Part shown: piece after piece, positions 47,214 to 59,800 of the stretch
Position numbering within the stretch: the first letter of the stretch is position 1
Layout of the letters: every line of letters starts with the position of its first letter
Origin: Alopecurus myosuroides
Taxonomy: Eukaryota; Streptophyta; Magnoliopsida; Poales; Poaceae
Length of the DNA stretch: 64,000 nt
Direction: 5' to 3'
Assembly (NCBI GenBank): GCA_028641055.1
Contig: CM054061.1
Coordinates: forward strand, 31,359,523-31,423,522
The notes under the pieces: generated by a model
The model's input: the letters and a program-made list of their open reading frames with translations, nothing else
What the model was told of the DNA's origin: nothing
The model's database searches: none
Program-made: the position numbers and the translations under genes

Positions 47214-49425
47214 TGTCGCACCCTGACTTCTATAGGATACTCACCGGGCCGAACTGGATAGTAGATGCTTGGATTACGGGGCCTAACTGCTCCCGCATCC
47301 TCTTACGAGTAGGCCAGCACTTATGTGCGACAACCAAACTCTACTATCCATCGTCGATGTAAACTATCCCATAGAGATCAAGAAACTACCATTGACGTAC
47401 TTCATACCATTCACACATGGTACGTCAACGGCGTTAAACGGAATGATACCACAACATATCTCTAAGACACAAAAGATGGAAATAAGTTGCAACTGGCCCT
47501 CACTAGGGCAGAGAATAGCAAATACAATCATCCAGAGGACACATGTCCCAACATATCATCATTACATCACAGCGGAAGCACTCAAAGCGTCTGAGTACAG
47601 ACAAATCCAAATAGGCCTAAGAGGCCGAGAATGAAAACAAGACGGAGCCCATCCACGTAGTCTCGGATCCTGCCCGGGTCCGCTATCTACTCGTCTGCAG
47701 TCTCATCGTACTCCACGTAGTAGCCTCCATGGGGATCCTCGGAATCGTAGTCTGCGTAAACCACAGCCCCAAAGGGGTCAGTACATACAAGTACTGGCAA
47801 GCAAGACTCACACTTCACCAAAGTGTTACCCGTCAACACAAGCACGGATGCTTTGGGTTCAACGGAAGAATAGGTGATATAAAAGCTGCAGCGGCCTGCA
47901 CTAACCAACTACAGAGACACGCTACAACTTTCGACTAACAGAAAGAAGATAAGATCGCGTATCGTAACCAACTGAAAGTAACCTCAAACAAACCCATCCA
48001 ATGTTACCCCCTACTAAGGAAGCAACCCAAGGATAACTCACACAGTTGGATTAGTGATGTTCAAGTTGTTGTGTCAATAAACCTATTACTAGTCAAAATT
48101 AGCATTAGTTAGGTGTAAGTTGTTCTGAGTACTTGTTAGCCAGTACTTTCACCAAGTCATCCATAACCGCGGACAACACGGCTTCTCGAGAAGATTTAAC
48201 CCTGCAGGGATGCACCAATGTAGCCGTACACGTAAGAATACCCCGCCAGACGGGAATCAAACCCACCAAGCGAGGCACTCAACACAACTCAACTCTTCTT
48301 CGCATCAAGCCCAAAGAACCACGTGCTGTGCGTGCGCGGCTAATCGAGCCCCCACGAAGAAAAGGGGGACCCTCATAGCACTGGAAGACCACGCCGCCCT
48401 AAATGCCGACTACACAAATTCCACCCTGGCCTCGGGTTCGTACCTGCATATGCGTGCAGCAAATGGAAAGCCCGAACTAAGTGTGGCGATTTGGACGAGA
48501 TGCGAATCGAATCAAATTGAGGGGGCGCCCATACACGCTTCCCACATGCGGTTAGTGCGCTCATCATGGATCGGTAGACAAGACCCTTTTCCTATTAGGG
48601 TCGACACTAGCAGGCCTCAAAACCACGCCGGGCCTCCTGCCGGTGCCTTATCAGCAAATTATTATTACCCAAACATTAACATGTTGATTGATTAACATCG
48701 AGCCCCGGAACATAAATAGGATAGAGTAAAAGAAGTAACGGACAGCAGACTCGAGCACAAGCAACCCTAAGCATGCTAGGTAAGAGTAAGGCAACAAACA
48801 AGGGGTTATAGGTGTGGAGGTGAGGCAATATCAGGGTTATAGGGTAACAGGTGATAGGATCGGGACACAAGCAACGATTCATAGGGCTAGCAGAAATAGA
48901 CAATGGATATTATCGGTAACCAGTGTGGAAAAGAACACAATGGTTCATGTGAGTGAAAACTTGCCTGCAAGCTCAGCAGCCTGGTACTGAGCTAACTCCT
49001 CGGAAGTGGTGTCGTAAACCTCGTCTGTCTCAACGTCGTCGTCTAATCGAGAAGAAGCAAAACAAACAACGAAGGAGGACGGACAATCAATAACATGGCA
49101 TAGTGCACAAACATGGGATGATGCATGGCAATTTAATTGGTGCATCAAAGTAACTAGTTGACATGGTAACATGATTAAATGGGTTCATATGCAATTTGGA
49201 TTGCATATGAAAAAGCCCATGAGTTAAGGTTGAAACAAATGGTCTACCATTAATTACCATGTGAAAGTTGATTAGCATGATGCATGCATGATGAAAACAA
49301 AAGGAAACAACAATGGAATCAATTTGATATGTTGTTTACCAAGTTTGGAAAATTATTTATTAAGTTATGAGAATGTACTTCTTAAAGGAGTTACACAAGC
49401 ATTTGTTGTTTTCATCAAGTTTAAT

Positions 49426-49960
49426 TGTTCAAAACAGATAACAAAGTTAATATTTGAAAAGAGCACAAAATTTTAGATGGATTACATGTTTCAATTATTG
49501 AAAAACAAATTACAATGATTTAATTATGAATTAAACAAGTTTTAATTGAATTTAATTCAAGTAGGATTATTATTTGAATTTTATTTGTTTAAAACATTAA
49601 CCCAAGTTCATATTTTAAAAGGTTATGTTTTTCTGGTTTGAAAACATATTTTACAGGTTCAAAAATAATTTAATTTGAGCAAGTTATGAATTTAGCCAAT
49701 TTAAATGATTTAAACAAGGTTTAAATTATTTAACCAATTCTAATTATTCAAAACATGAAACAAAGTTTATATTTGGATAGGTGGTTTAATTTAGCATGGA
49801 AAACATATTTTATTTGTGTTATTTGAAGTAAGTTTGAATTAGTTATGGCTTTAACCAAATTTAAAAGGAGTTGTTTGAATTTGCAATTTGAATGCATTTG
49901 AAATGTTCAAAACAGAATACAAATATTTTAATTAGGTAGAGAATTTTATTTGGTACAGCA
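49426..49960 (-). repeat. Degenerate AT-rich tandem array, period about 160 bp (Tekay LTR)
   Basis: TGTTCAAAAC or a one-base variant starts at 49426, 49586, 49745 and 49904, with spacings of 160, 159 and 159 bp. Each is followed by an ACAAAGTTTATATTTG-like stretch. The right LTR has the same array at about 59030-59570. Confidence 0.65.
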
Positions 49961-50233
49961 AACATATTTTATTTGCATTATTTGGATTTAGAAATTAAAA
50001 GTTATTAGCATTTTAAAATTAGGGACCAATCTGTAAAAAGAAAAGGATTGATTTAAAAAGAAAAGGGCAGAGAACCCTTTTCTACCTCGCAGTGGCCCAG
50101 CCCAGACCACTGACGAGGGGGGCCCTGGCCACTGTGGCCCGCGTGTGTGCACGCGTGGCAGCACATGCCACTGGCAGGTGGCCCCTGCCTGCCAGCGTGG
50201 CGAGCAAAATGTTGGGTTAATTCCCGAGGGGCA

Positions 50234-50282
50234 GGGCTCGAACCTGCGCCCTCGCGCTCGCGTGTGTAGTGTGCAACCACTG
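50234..50282 (-). other. tRNA-like A-box/B-box module in Tekay 3' LTR
   Basis: On the minus strand, CAGTGGTTGCACAC (50282-50269) is A-box-like and GGTTCGAGCCC (50244-50234) matches the B-box consensus very closely. The distance is about 38 bp. The preceding CTTACCTGACAAAGAACG on the minus strand has a counterpart (CATACCTGACAAGGAACCG) before the LARD module. Confidence 0.6.
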
Positions 50283-50839
50283 CGGTGTGAAGCGTTCTTT
50301 GTCAGGTAAGAGGTGCGCAGCTAGGTTAAAGTTCAGTCACGCTAACTGAATTTTTGTCTGCAGGGCGTTAACTGAATTTTCGACAGTGGCTCGACGGCCG
50401 GCGGCGAGCTACCGCCGTGCTCGCTGCCGTGCTTGCTGCGGTGCGTGTGCTGTGCTAGGGTGGTGCTGGCGCTTGCGCAACTGCAGAGAGAAAGAGAGGA
50501 GAGGGGTGGTGCTCACCGCCGGCTGGAGAGGAAGCAGAGGCCTGGGGCAGTGCGGTGGCCGGCGATGTCGAGGACGGCGACGGCGATCCAGGCCCCCTCG
50601 GGCTCAACGGAGGTGTCGGGGAAGGAGATGGTGGTACGGGGAGCCGATCCCCGTACTCAACTGGCACAGAGGCTCATCGAACAGCGGCGATCACCGGAGG
50701 GTTCAGAGGGTGGAGCTCGGGGTGGTGAGGTTCAGAGAGAAGAAGGTGGCGGTGGTGGTTGCAGAGAGGAGATCGGCGGCGATTGAGGGAGATAGGGGAG
50801 GCCTAGGGTTAGGGAAGCGCTCAGGGATCTCGGGGGTAG

Positions 50840-50847
50840 GTTTATAG
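50840..50847 (-). promoter_or_regulatory. Possible TATA box of the Tekay LTR
   Basis: The minus strand reads CCCCCTATAAACC in a GC-rich setting, followed by a CT-rich leader. It lies about 780 bp into the LTR. The right LTR has it at 60455-60462. If used, the tRNA-like module about 560 bp downstream lies within the element RNA. Confidence 0.4.
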
Positions 50848-51662
50848 GGGGAGAAGGGCGCGCGATGGCCGTTCACTGTCGCTGCCATCGACGTGGACAC
50901 CGGCATCTTCCTGCCGTACAGAAGGAAGATGACCGCGAAGGGGTACGGACCGTGGGGAGCTAGGCTGGGCCGTGCTGCTCCCCTTCGCTGTGCGTTTTTC
51001 CTTTTTAAAATTTTCCTTTCTTTATTTTTTTTTGCTGATTTGAAAAGGGAAGAAAAACTAGGGTTTTTGGGCTAGGAAATTTAGGGAAAAAATTGTATTG
51101 CTTAAAGATTGTAACAGCAACAACTTGCCAAGTTTTGTTTTCCAAAAAGTTCAAAATAAAATGCTGTTTGTAATTTGATTGAAATTTGAATGAATTAAAG
51201 ATAAAGTGAAGTATTGAAAACAAAATTCAAATAGGGTGAACCTTATAGTTTAATTGAAACAAAACGATTAGAATTGCTTTGTAATTTTCATAAGTTCAAC
51301 ATGGTTGCTGTTTGGAAGAAAAATGTAATTGAATTTTGAATGAAAATTGAGTTAAGTGAATTATTAAATAAAATAACTAGTTAATAGTTCTATTTAAATA
51401 GAAACAACTAGCTGTTTTAATTGAACTTTTTATTTGGAAAATGTAACATAACAAGTATGAACAATTTGACTTGGAAAATTGGTTTGAATTTGAAATAGAA
51501 AGCAATTGAAAACAGATGCAAAACAAATGCAAACAAAAGCAATGAGTATGATGACATGATGCAAAACTTTAATAAAACAAGAAACAAACATTCTAAATGG
51601 AAGTTTTCATACTTGGGATGTTACGAAACGCCCCCCCTTGAAGGAATCGCGCCCCGAGATTC

Positions 51663-54350
51663 CTACTTAGAAGAGAAAAGGTCGGGATACTTCTTGCGAA
51701 GATCCTCTTCGGTCTCCCACGTTGCCTCTTTATCGGAATGATGAGACCATTGCACTTTCAAGAACTTGGTGCTCTTGTTGCGAGTCTTACGCTCGGTCTC
51801 ATCGAGAATTCGAACAGGGTGCTCCTCATAAGAGAGATCTTCTTGCATTTCAATGAAATCATGATCAACGGCACGACCTGGGTCTTTGAAGCACTTCTTG
51901 AGCTGTGACACGTGAAACACATCGTGCACCTTGGATAGTTTTTCTGGAAGTTCAAGACGATAGGCATTTTCCGCACGCCTTGAGAGAATGTTGAAAGGAC
52001 CAATGTATCTCGGTGCTAGCTTTCCTTTGATACCAAAACGATGAGTTCCTCTGAGGGGAGTTACACGGAGATATGCTTTGTCACCAGGTGCATAGATCAT
52101 ATCCCTGTGCTTGCTGTCATAGTAGCTCTTCTGACGATACTGAGCAATCTTGAGATTGTCACGAATGATGCGAACTTTCTCTTCGGCTTCCTTAACAATG
52201 TCAGGGCCTAAGAGTGAACGTTCACCAGCTCCAGACCAATTGATTGGACTCCTGCATATGCGGCCATAGAGAGCTTCAAATGGTGCCATGCCTAGGCTTG
52301 CCTGGAAGCTGTTGTTGTAGGAGAATTCAGCATATGGAAGACATTCCTCCCATTTCATGCCAAAAGAGATACCACATGCTCTGAGCATATCCTCGAGAAT
52401 CTGATTGACTCTTTCGACTTGCCCTTGAGACTGAGGATGATAAGCTGTGCTGAACAGAAGTTTGGTGCCCAATGCATCTTGGAAACTCTTCCAGAAATGA
52501 GAAGTGAATATGCTTCCACGGTCTGAGCTTATTTCCAATGGAACACCATGAAGAGGAACAATCTTTGTTGTGTAGAGCTCTGCTAACTGGCTAGCTGAGA
52601 TTGTCTCTTTGACAGGAAAGAAGTGAGCTACTTTAGTGAGTCGATCAATGACAACGAAGATTGCATCGTTGCCTTTCTTGGACTTTGGAAAACCAGTGAC
52701 GAAGTCCATTTCAATCATGTCCCACTTCCACTCGGGGATTTTCAGAGGTTGGAGAAGACCGGCTGTTTTCTGATGAACTGCCTTAACACGTTGACAAACG
52801 TCGCATTCTGAAACGTATTGAGCAATTTCACGTTTCATGCTAGGCCACCAATACAGTGTCTTAAGATCCTTGTACATCTTTGTACTTCCAGGGTGTATGG
52901 AGAGAGGAGTTTCATGAGCCTCCTTGAGAATGACATCTTTGAGACTTTGAATTTGAGGAACTGCAATGCGTCCTTCGAAGAACACAGTTCCTTTGTCATC
53001 AATTGAGAAGGACTTGAATTTCTCCTTGCCTTCTGTGATGTGCTCTACCATCTTCTTGATTTCAGCATCACGAAGTTGTTCAGAATGAATCTTGTCCTCA
53101 AGAGTTGGACTGGCTGTCAAATTTGCAAGATAGCCTTGAGGAACAAGACCAAGGTTGAGCTTCTGGAATTCTTCATGAAGAGGAGGTTGGCTTTCCATGA
53201 TCATGATATTATTGCAATAGGACTTGCGACCGAGAGCATCGGCCATAACATTAGCCTTACCTGGAGTGTAAGAAATGGTGAGATCAAAGTCTTTAATATT
53301 TTCAATCCATCTCCTTTGCCTGAGGTTTAGATCTGGTTGAGTGAAGATGTATTTCAGACTCTTATGATCGGAAAAGATTTCCGTGCGATTACCCAACAAG
53401 TATTGTCTCCATTTCTTGAGGGCAAACACAACTGCTGCAAGTTCAAGGTCATGTGTGGGATAATTTTGCTCATGTGCATTCAACTGACGTGAAGCATAAG
53501 CCACAACTTGACGTTCTTGCATAAGAACTGCACCTAAACCTTGGAGAGAAGCATCACAGAATATTTGGAAAGGTTTGGTAGGATCTGGGCCAACCAGAAC
53601 TGGTGTAGAAGTGAGTTTAGACTTGAGAAGATTGAAACTTTCATCACATTGTGGAGACCAAACGAACTTCTTGTCCTTCTTTGTGAGGTCAGTGAGAGGT
53701 TTGGCAATCTTGGAGAAGTTTTGGACGAAACGACGGCAATAGCTAGCCAAGCCAAGAAAACTTCTTACTTGCTTCACCGTCTTGGGAGGTTTCCAATCAA
53801 CAATTGCTCTAACTTTTTCTGGATCAATGGCTATGCCCTTGGCAGAGATGACATGACCAAGATAAACCACTTCTGAAATCCAGAACTCACATTTGGAGAA
53901 TTTGGCATATAGACAATGCTCGCGAAGTTTCATGAGAGTGAGACGAAGATGTTCTTCATGCTCTTCCTCGGATTTTGAGTAGACAAGAATATCATCAAGA
54001 TATACCACATCGAACTTGTCGAGGTATTCATGGAAGACAGAATTCATGAGTCGAGAGAAGGTCGCCGGTGCAGTAGTGAGACCAAAGGACATGACAGTGT
54101 ATTCATATAGACCGTAGCGAGTGGTGAAGGCTGTCTTTGGAATATCTTCCTTTCTGATCTTTATTTGATGGTAACCCATCCTCAAGTCCAACTTGGAGAA
54201 AATTGAGGCTCCAGCAAGTTGATCAAAAATATCATCGATACGAGGAATTGGATACTTGTTTTTGATGGTTTTCTCGTTAAGAGAACGATAGTCAACAACG
54301 AGTCTCTTTGTTTGATCCTTCTTGGCAACGACAGAGTTGGGCAACCCCAA
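51663..54350 (-). pseudogene. Tekay pol: RT, RNase H, integrase, chromodomain
   Basis: The open frame spans 895 codons. RT motifs are [22 protein letters not shown] and YLDD (about residues 117-120). RNase H motifs ([23 protein letters not shown]) follow at about 270-340. Integrase has the HHCC finger ([11 protein letters not shown] ... CDVCQRVK) and a DDE core ([26 protein letters not shown]). The last 60 residues form a chromodomain ([26 protein letters not shown]), which in this clade is thought to guide integration to heterochromatin. The frame is separated from gag-protease by a 1-nt shift at about 54350, so it begins in the middle of RT, not at a true start. Confidence 0.93.
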
Positions 54351-54354
54351 GCCG

Positions 54355-56053
54355 AGGAACTAGGTTGAATGTAACCTTTCTCCATGTACATATCGATTTG
54401 CTCCTTTAACAATTTCAGTTCAGGAGGAGCTATCTTGTATGGATGCTTAGAGATTGGAGCAGTACCTGGTTCAAGTTCGATCACGAACTCAACTGCTCTG
54501 TCCGGAGGCATTCCTGGCAATTCTTCTGGAAAGACGTCAGGAAATTCAAAAACCACCGGAACATTTTCGAGTAGAGGTAGAGGTTTTGCATCGAGTGTGT
54601 ATAGATGAATGGAACTTGATTCATGTGGAGAATAGACTATCTGGCCAGAAGGGTGGAACAGAGTTATTGACTTTTGAGCACAGTCAATTTTTGGTTTATT
54701 GGCCTTCAGCCAATCCATACCAAGAATGACATCAATGTCAGAATTCCCAAGTAGTATGAGAGAAGCAAGGAATATGTTGCCTTTAATTAGAATTTGATTT
54801 CTGTGACTGATCTTAGAAGTTTGCATAGTTGCTCCAGGGGAGTTTACTACTAGCGGGGAACCCAAACCAACAAAGGGGAGTTTGATTGTTGTTGCAAAGA
54901 TCTTTGACACGAAAGAATGTGATGCTCCGGTATCAAACAACACTTTAGCTGGATAAGATTTTACGGGGAATGTACCGAGAACGACGTCAGAAGCTTCCTC
55001 AGCTTTGTCGATCTTGACGTGATTCACCCTTGCGGTCCTCCCGACAGGCCTGTTGTTGGAGTTGAAGGCCTTATGCGGGGGAGCGTGCACCATTGCCTGG
55101 TTCATGTTAGGACGAGGTGGTGGTGGAGGTAGCTGCCTCTGCGTGCACTTGTCGGCGTAGTGTCCCGTCTCCTTGCACTTGAAACAAGTGACGACACGAG
55201 GAGGACCTGGCCTTGGCTGCCCCATTGGAACCCTCTGACCATGCATCTGAGCTTCGTTGGGTGGGCGGGGAGCGAAGCCTGGAGAAGCTTGGGCATATGG
55301 AGCCCTAGTGACAGCACCATTTGGCACCCAGATGCGGCGCTTCTGCGTAGGGGTGGTCATGTTGGAGGAGGAACCACCCTCACGTGAGTGCTTGCGAGAC
55401 TCCTCGAACGCCTTGCGCCCATTCTCTTCATTGAGCGCGGTGTTAACGAGCTCCTCGAAGTCTTTGGTCTTGACATTAGTGAGCGCATACTTGAGTTCTG
55501 GGTTAAAACCTCTATGGAACCTTGCCATCTTCTTAGCTTCGGTGGACACCTCGTCTCCAGCGTATCGAGCGAGGCGATTGAACTCACTCTGATAGCTGAT
55601 GACATCCAGCTTGCCTTGCTTGAGAGAGCAAAACTCTTCACGCATCCTTTCCATGAGACCATCTGGAATGTGGTGCTTCAGGAATGCATCCTTGAAACAA
55701 CCCCAGGTGATTGGCATCCCAGTTCTCATGGCCTGCTAGTTTTCCCACCACGAAGCTGCCTGACCCTTCAGTAGATAGGAGGCATACTTGACTTTGTCTT
55801 CCTCAGCTGCATGTGCAATCTCCAGAGCCCTGGCTATCTCACGGATCCAGTCATCGGCGTCCAGAGGCTCGCGTGTGGCCACGAACGCTCTTGGGCCCAG
55901 ACTGAGGAACTCCTTGATACCAACTCGCTGAGTAGCCTGGTGGATTTGCTGATTGGCCTGGAACTGTGCCATCTGCGTCATCACTTGGGTCATCTGAGTC
56001 AAAAGCTCCGTGATTGGCAGTGGCTCAGGCGTGTTGTTCCTTGTTGGAGGCAT
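54355..56053 (-). pseudogene. Tekay gag-protease with one in-frame stop
   Basis: The ATG at 56053 opens gag (MPPTRNNTPEPLPITELLTQ). The gag domain carries FVATREPLDADDW and ASYLLKGQAASWWEN, then TAG at 55738-55736 interrupts the frame. The same frame continues with the rest of gag (WGCFKDAFLKHHIP), a CCHC knuckle (CFKCKETGHYADKC, about 55186-55145) and the protease (LFDTGASHSFVS, about 54940). It loses frame near 54350 at SSSAWG, at the start of RT. Apart from the stop, this gag looks complete. Confidence 0.9.
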
Positions 56054-56817
56054 CCTGAATGGAAATGCATTTTAGCACAACAATAGGAAGGGATAGACTT
56101 AGCAACCGAAAGAGAGATTATTCCGACGCATGAATAGATAACCAACAGGTACATCATCAAATGTTCAAATACATCAGAATATCCAACACACCATAAATGG
56201 TTCGAATACGAAAGGATAACTAAACATAGCTAGGAATGGATACATCGGTACTCCCATGCTCATCACGCAGTACAGCGACTAGGAGTACAGCTTTTGATTA
56301 GACGCCGGTAGAAGAACTGAAGTGGAAAGCAACAGCAAGGTTTCAACGGACGAAAAGGATGTTGAGAAAAACAGGATATTGAAGCAACATTCGGGAAACA
56401 CGAGACCAAAACTCCTGAGGTACTACGGAAAACCCATCCGGGCTTCTAAAGGATCAATATCTACTGCTTAAGGAATAGATGATCTGGTTCCGGGGCTTAC
56501 ACGCCTCCGTTCTCAATCGTGAGTAGGCAACATGATAAATCATGTCACAACCACCTCCATTCCTATGGTCTAGTAGATATAACCATCCTAGAGAAACCAG
56601 GATACGTGAAAACCTAACTTGAAAGTTTAGATGAGAAGGGAAAAAACAACGTTGCACTTCCTTACCATAAAAAGGGAGGGTGGGTGGGGAAAAGAAGAAA
56701 AAGAACAGAATTCCTACTCTCACGTTTCATTTTTCCTATATAGCTACAAAATAGTTTCTAGACTCAAACTGCGACCAGTAAAAGGGATCCTACAGGCAGA
56801 CAGGCTCTGATACCATT
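56054..56817 (-). other. 5' leader and primer-binding site of Tekay element
   Basis: The primer-binding site TGGTATCAGAGCC lies at 56815-56803 on the minus strand, two bases after the LTR. The roughly 750-bp leader up to the gag ATG shows no coding potential and would hold packaging signals. The LARD interior shares several short leader phrases with it. Confidence 0.8.
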
Positions 56818-59800
56818 TGTCGCACCCTGACTTCTATAGGATACTCACCGGGCCGAACTGGATAGTAGATGCTTGGATTACGGGGCCTAACTGCTCCCGC
56901 ATCCTCTTACGAGTAGGCCAGCACATATGTGCGACAACCAAACTCTACTATCCATCGTCGATGTAAACTATCCCATAGAGATCAAGAAACTACCATTGAC
57001 GTACTTCATACCATTCACACATGGTACGTCAACGGCGTTAAACGGAATGATACCACAACATATCTCTAAGACACAAAAGATGGAAATAAGTTGCAACTGG
57101 CCCTCACTAGGGCAGAGAATAGCAAATACAATCATCCAGAGGACACATGTCCCAACATATCATCATTACATCACAGCGGAAGCACTCAAAGCGTCTGAGT
57201 ACAGATAAATCCAAATAGGCCTAAGAGGCCGAGAATGAAAAGAAGACGGAGCCCATCCACGTAGTCTCGGATCCTGCCCGGGTCCGCTATCTACTCGTCT
57301 GCAGTCTCGTCGTACTCCACGTAGTAGCCTCCATGGGGATCCTCGGAATCGTAGTCTGCGTAAACCACAGCCCCAAAGGGGTCAGTACATACAAGTACTG
57401 GCAAGCAAGACTCACACTTCACCAAAGTGTTACCCGTCAACACAAGCACGGATGCTTTGGGTTCAACGGAAGAATAGGTGATATAAAAGCTGCAGCGGGC
57501 TGCACTAACCAACTACAGAGACACGCTACAACTTCCGACTAACAGAAAGAAGATAAGATCGCGTATCGTAACCAACTGAAAGTAACCTCAAACAAACCCA
57601 TCCAATGTTACCCCCTACTAACGAAGCAACCCAAGGATAACTCACACAGTTGGATTAGTGATGTTCAAGTTGTTGTGTCAATAAACCTATTACTAGTCAA
57701 AATTAGCATTAGTTAGGTGTAAGTTGTTCTGAGTACTTGTTAGCCAGTACTTTCACCAAATCATCCATAACCGCGGACAACACGACTTCTCGAGAAGATT
57801 TAACCCTGCAGGGATGCACCAATGTAGCCGTACACGTAAGAATACCCCGCCAGACGGGAATCAAACCCACCAAGCGAGGCACTCAACACAACTCAACTCT
57901 TCTTCGCATCAAGCCCAAAGAACCACGTGCTGTGCGTGCGCGGCTAATCGAGCCCCCACGAAGAAAAGGGGGACCCTCATAGCACTGGAAGACCACGCCG
58001 CCCTAAATGCCGACTACAAAAATTCCACCCTGGCCTCGGGTTCGTACCTGCATATGCGTGCAGCAAATGGAAAGCCCGAACTAAGTGTGGCGATTTGGAC
58101 GAGATGTGAATCGAATCAAATTGAGGGGGGCGCCCATACACGCTTCCCACATGCGGTTAGTGCGCTCATCATGGATCGGTAGACAAGACCCTTTTCCTAT
58201 TAGGGTCGACACTAGCAGGCCTCAAAACCACGCCGGGCCTCCTGCCGGTGCCTTATCAGCAAATTATTATTACCCAAACATTAACAGGTTGATTGATTAA
58301 CATCGAGCCCCGGAACATAAATAGGATAGAGTAAAAGAAGTAACGGATAGCAGACTCGAGCACAAGCAACCCTAAGCATGCTAGGTAAGACTAAGGCAAC
58401 AAACAAGGGGTTATAGGTGTGGAGGTGAGGCAATATCAGGGTTATAGGGTAACAGGTGATAGGATCGGGACACAAGCAACGATTCATAGGGCTAGCAGAA
58501 ATAGACAATGGATAGTATCGGTAACCAGTGTGGAAAAGAACACAATGGTTCATGTGAGTGAAAACTTGCCTGCAAGCTCAGCAGCCTGGTACTGAGCTAA
58601 CTCCTCGGAAGTGGTGTTGTAAACCTCGTCTGTCTCAACGTCGTCGTCTAATCGAGAAGAAGCAAAACAAACAACGAAGGAAGACGGACAATCAATAACA
58701 TGGCATAGTGCACAAACATGGGATGATGCATGGCAATTTAATTGGTGCATCAAAGTAACTAGTTGACATGGTAACATGATTAAATGGATTCATATGCAAT
58801 TTGGATTGCATATGAAAAAGCCCATGAGTTAAGGTTGAAACAAATGATCTACCATTAATTACCATGTGAAAGTTGATTAGCATGATGCATGCATGATGAA
58901 AACAAAAGGAAACAACAATGGAATCAATTTGATAGGTTGTTTACCAAGTTTGGAAAATTATTTATTAAGTTATGAGAATGTACTTCTTAAAGGAGTTACA
59001 CAAGCATTTGTTGTTTTCATCAAGTTTAATTGTTCAAAACAGATAACAAAGTTAATATTTGAAAAGAGCACAAAATTTTAGATGGATTACATGTTTCAAT
59101 TATTGAAAAAGGAATTACAACGATTTAATTATGAATTAAACAAGTTTAAACAAGTTTTAATTGAATTTAATTCAAGTAGGATTATTATTTGAATTTTATT
59201 TGTTTAAAACATTAACCCAAGTTCATATTTTAAAAGGTTATGTTTTTCTGGTTTGAAAACATATTTTACAGGTTCAAAAATAATTTAATTTGAGCAAGTT
59301 ATGAATTTAGCCAATTTAAATGATTTAAACAAGGTTTAAATTATTTAACCAATTTTAATTATTGAAAACATGAAACAAAGTTTATATTTGGATATGTGGT
59401 TTAATTTAGCATGGAAAACATATTTTATTTGTGTTATTTGAAGTAAGTTTGAATTAGTTATGGCTTTAACCAAATTTAAAAGGAGTTGTTTGAATTTCCA
59501 ATTTGAATGCATTTGAAATGTTCAAAACAGAATACAAATGTTTTTATTAGGTAGAGAATTTTATTTGGTACATCAAACATATTTTATTTGCATTATTTGG
59601 ATTTAGAAATTAAAAGTTATTAGCATTTTAAAATTAGGGACCAATCTGTAAAAAGAAAAGGATTGATTTAAAAAGAAAAGGGCAGAGAACCCTTTTCTAC
59701 CTCGCAGTGGCCCAGCCCAGACCACTGACGAGGGGGGCCCTGGCCACTGTGGCCCGCGTGTGTGCACGCGTGGCAGCACAGGCCACTGGCAGGTGGCCCC

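Larger units (their letters stand above)
47214..51625 (-). repeat. 3' LTR of Tekay element
   Basis: On the plus strand it runs from TGTCGCACCCTGACTTC to GGATGTTACG, where the terminal A of the partner LTR is G. A purine tract (CAAGGGGGGGCG on the minus strand, 51640-51629) precedes it on the minus strand, marking it as the 3' LTR. It carries the conserved block (about 48120-48665), the 160-bp repeat array, the tRNA-like module and a TATA-like box. The frames at 50386-50847 and 50433-50786 are GC-rich LTR sequence, not genes. Confidence 0.9.
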
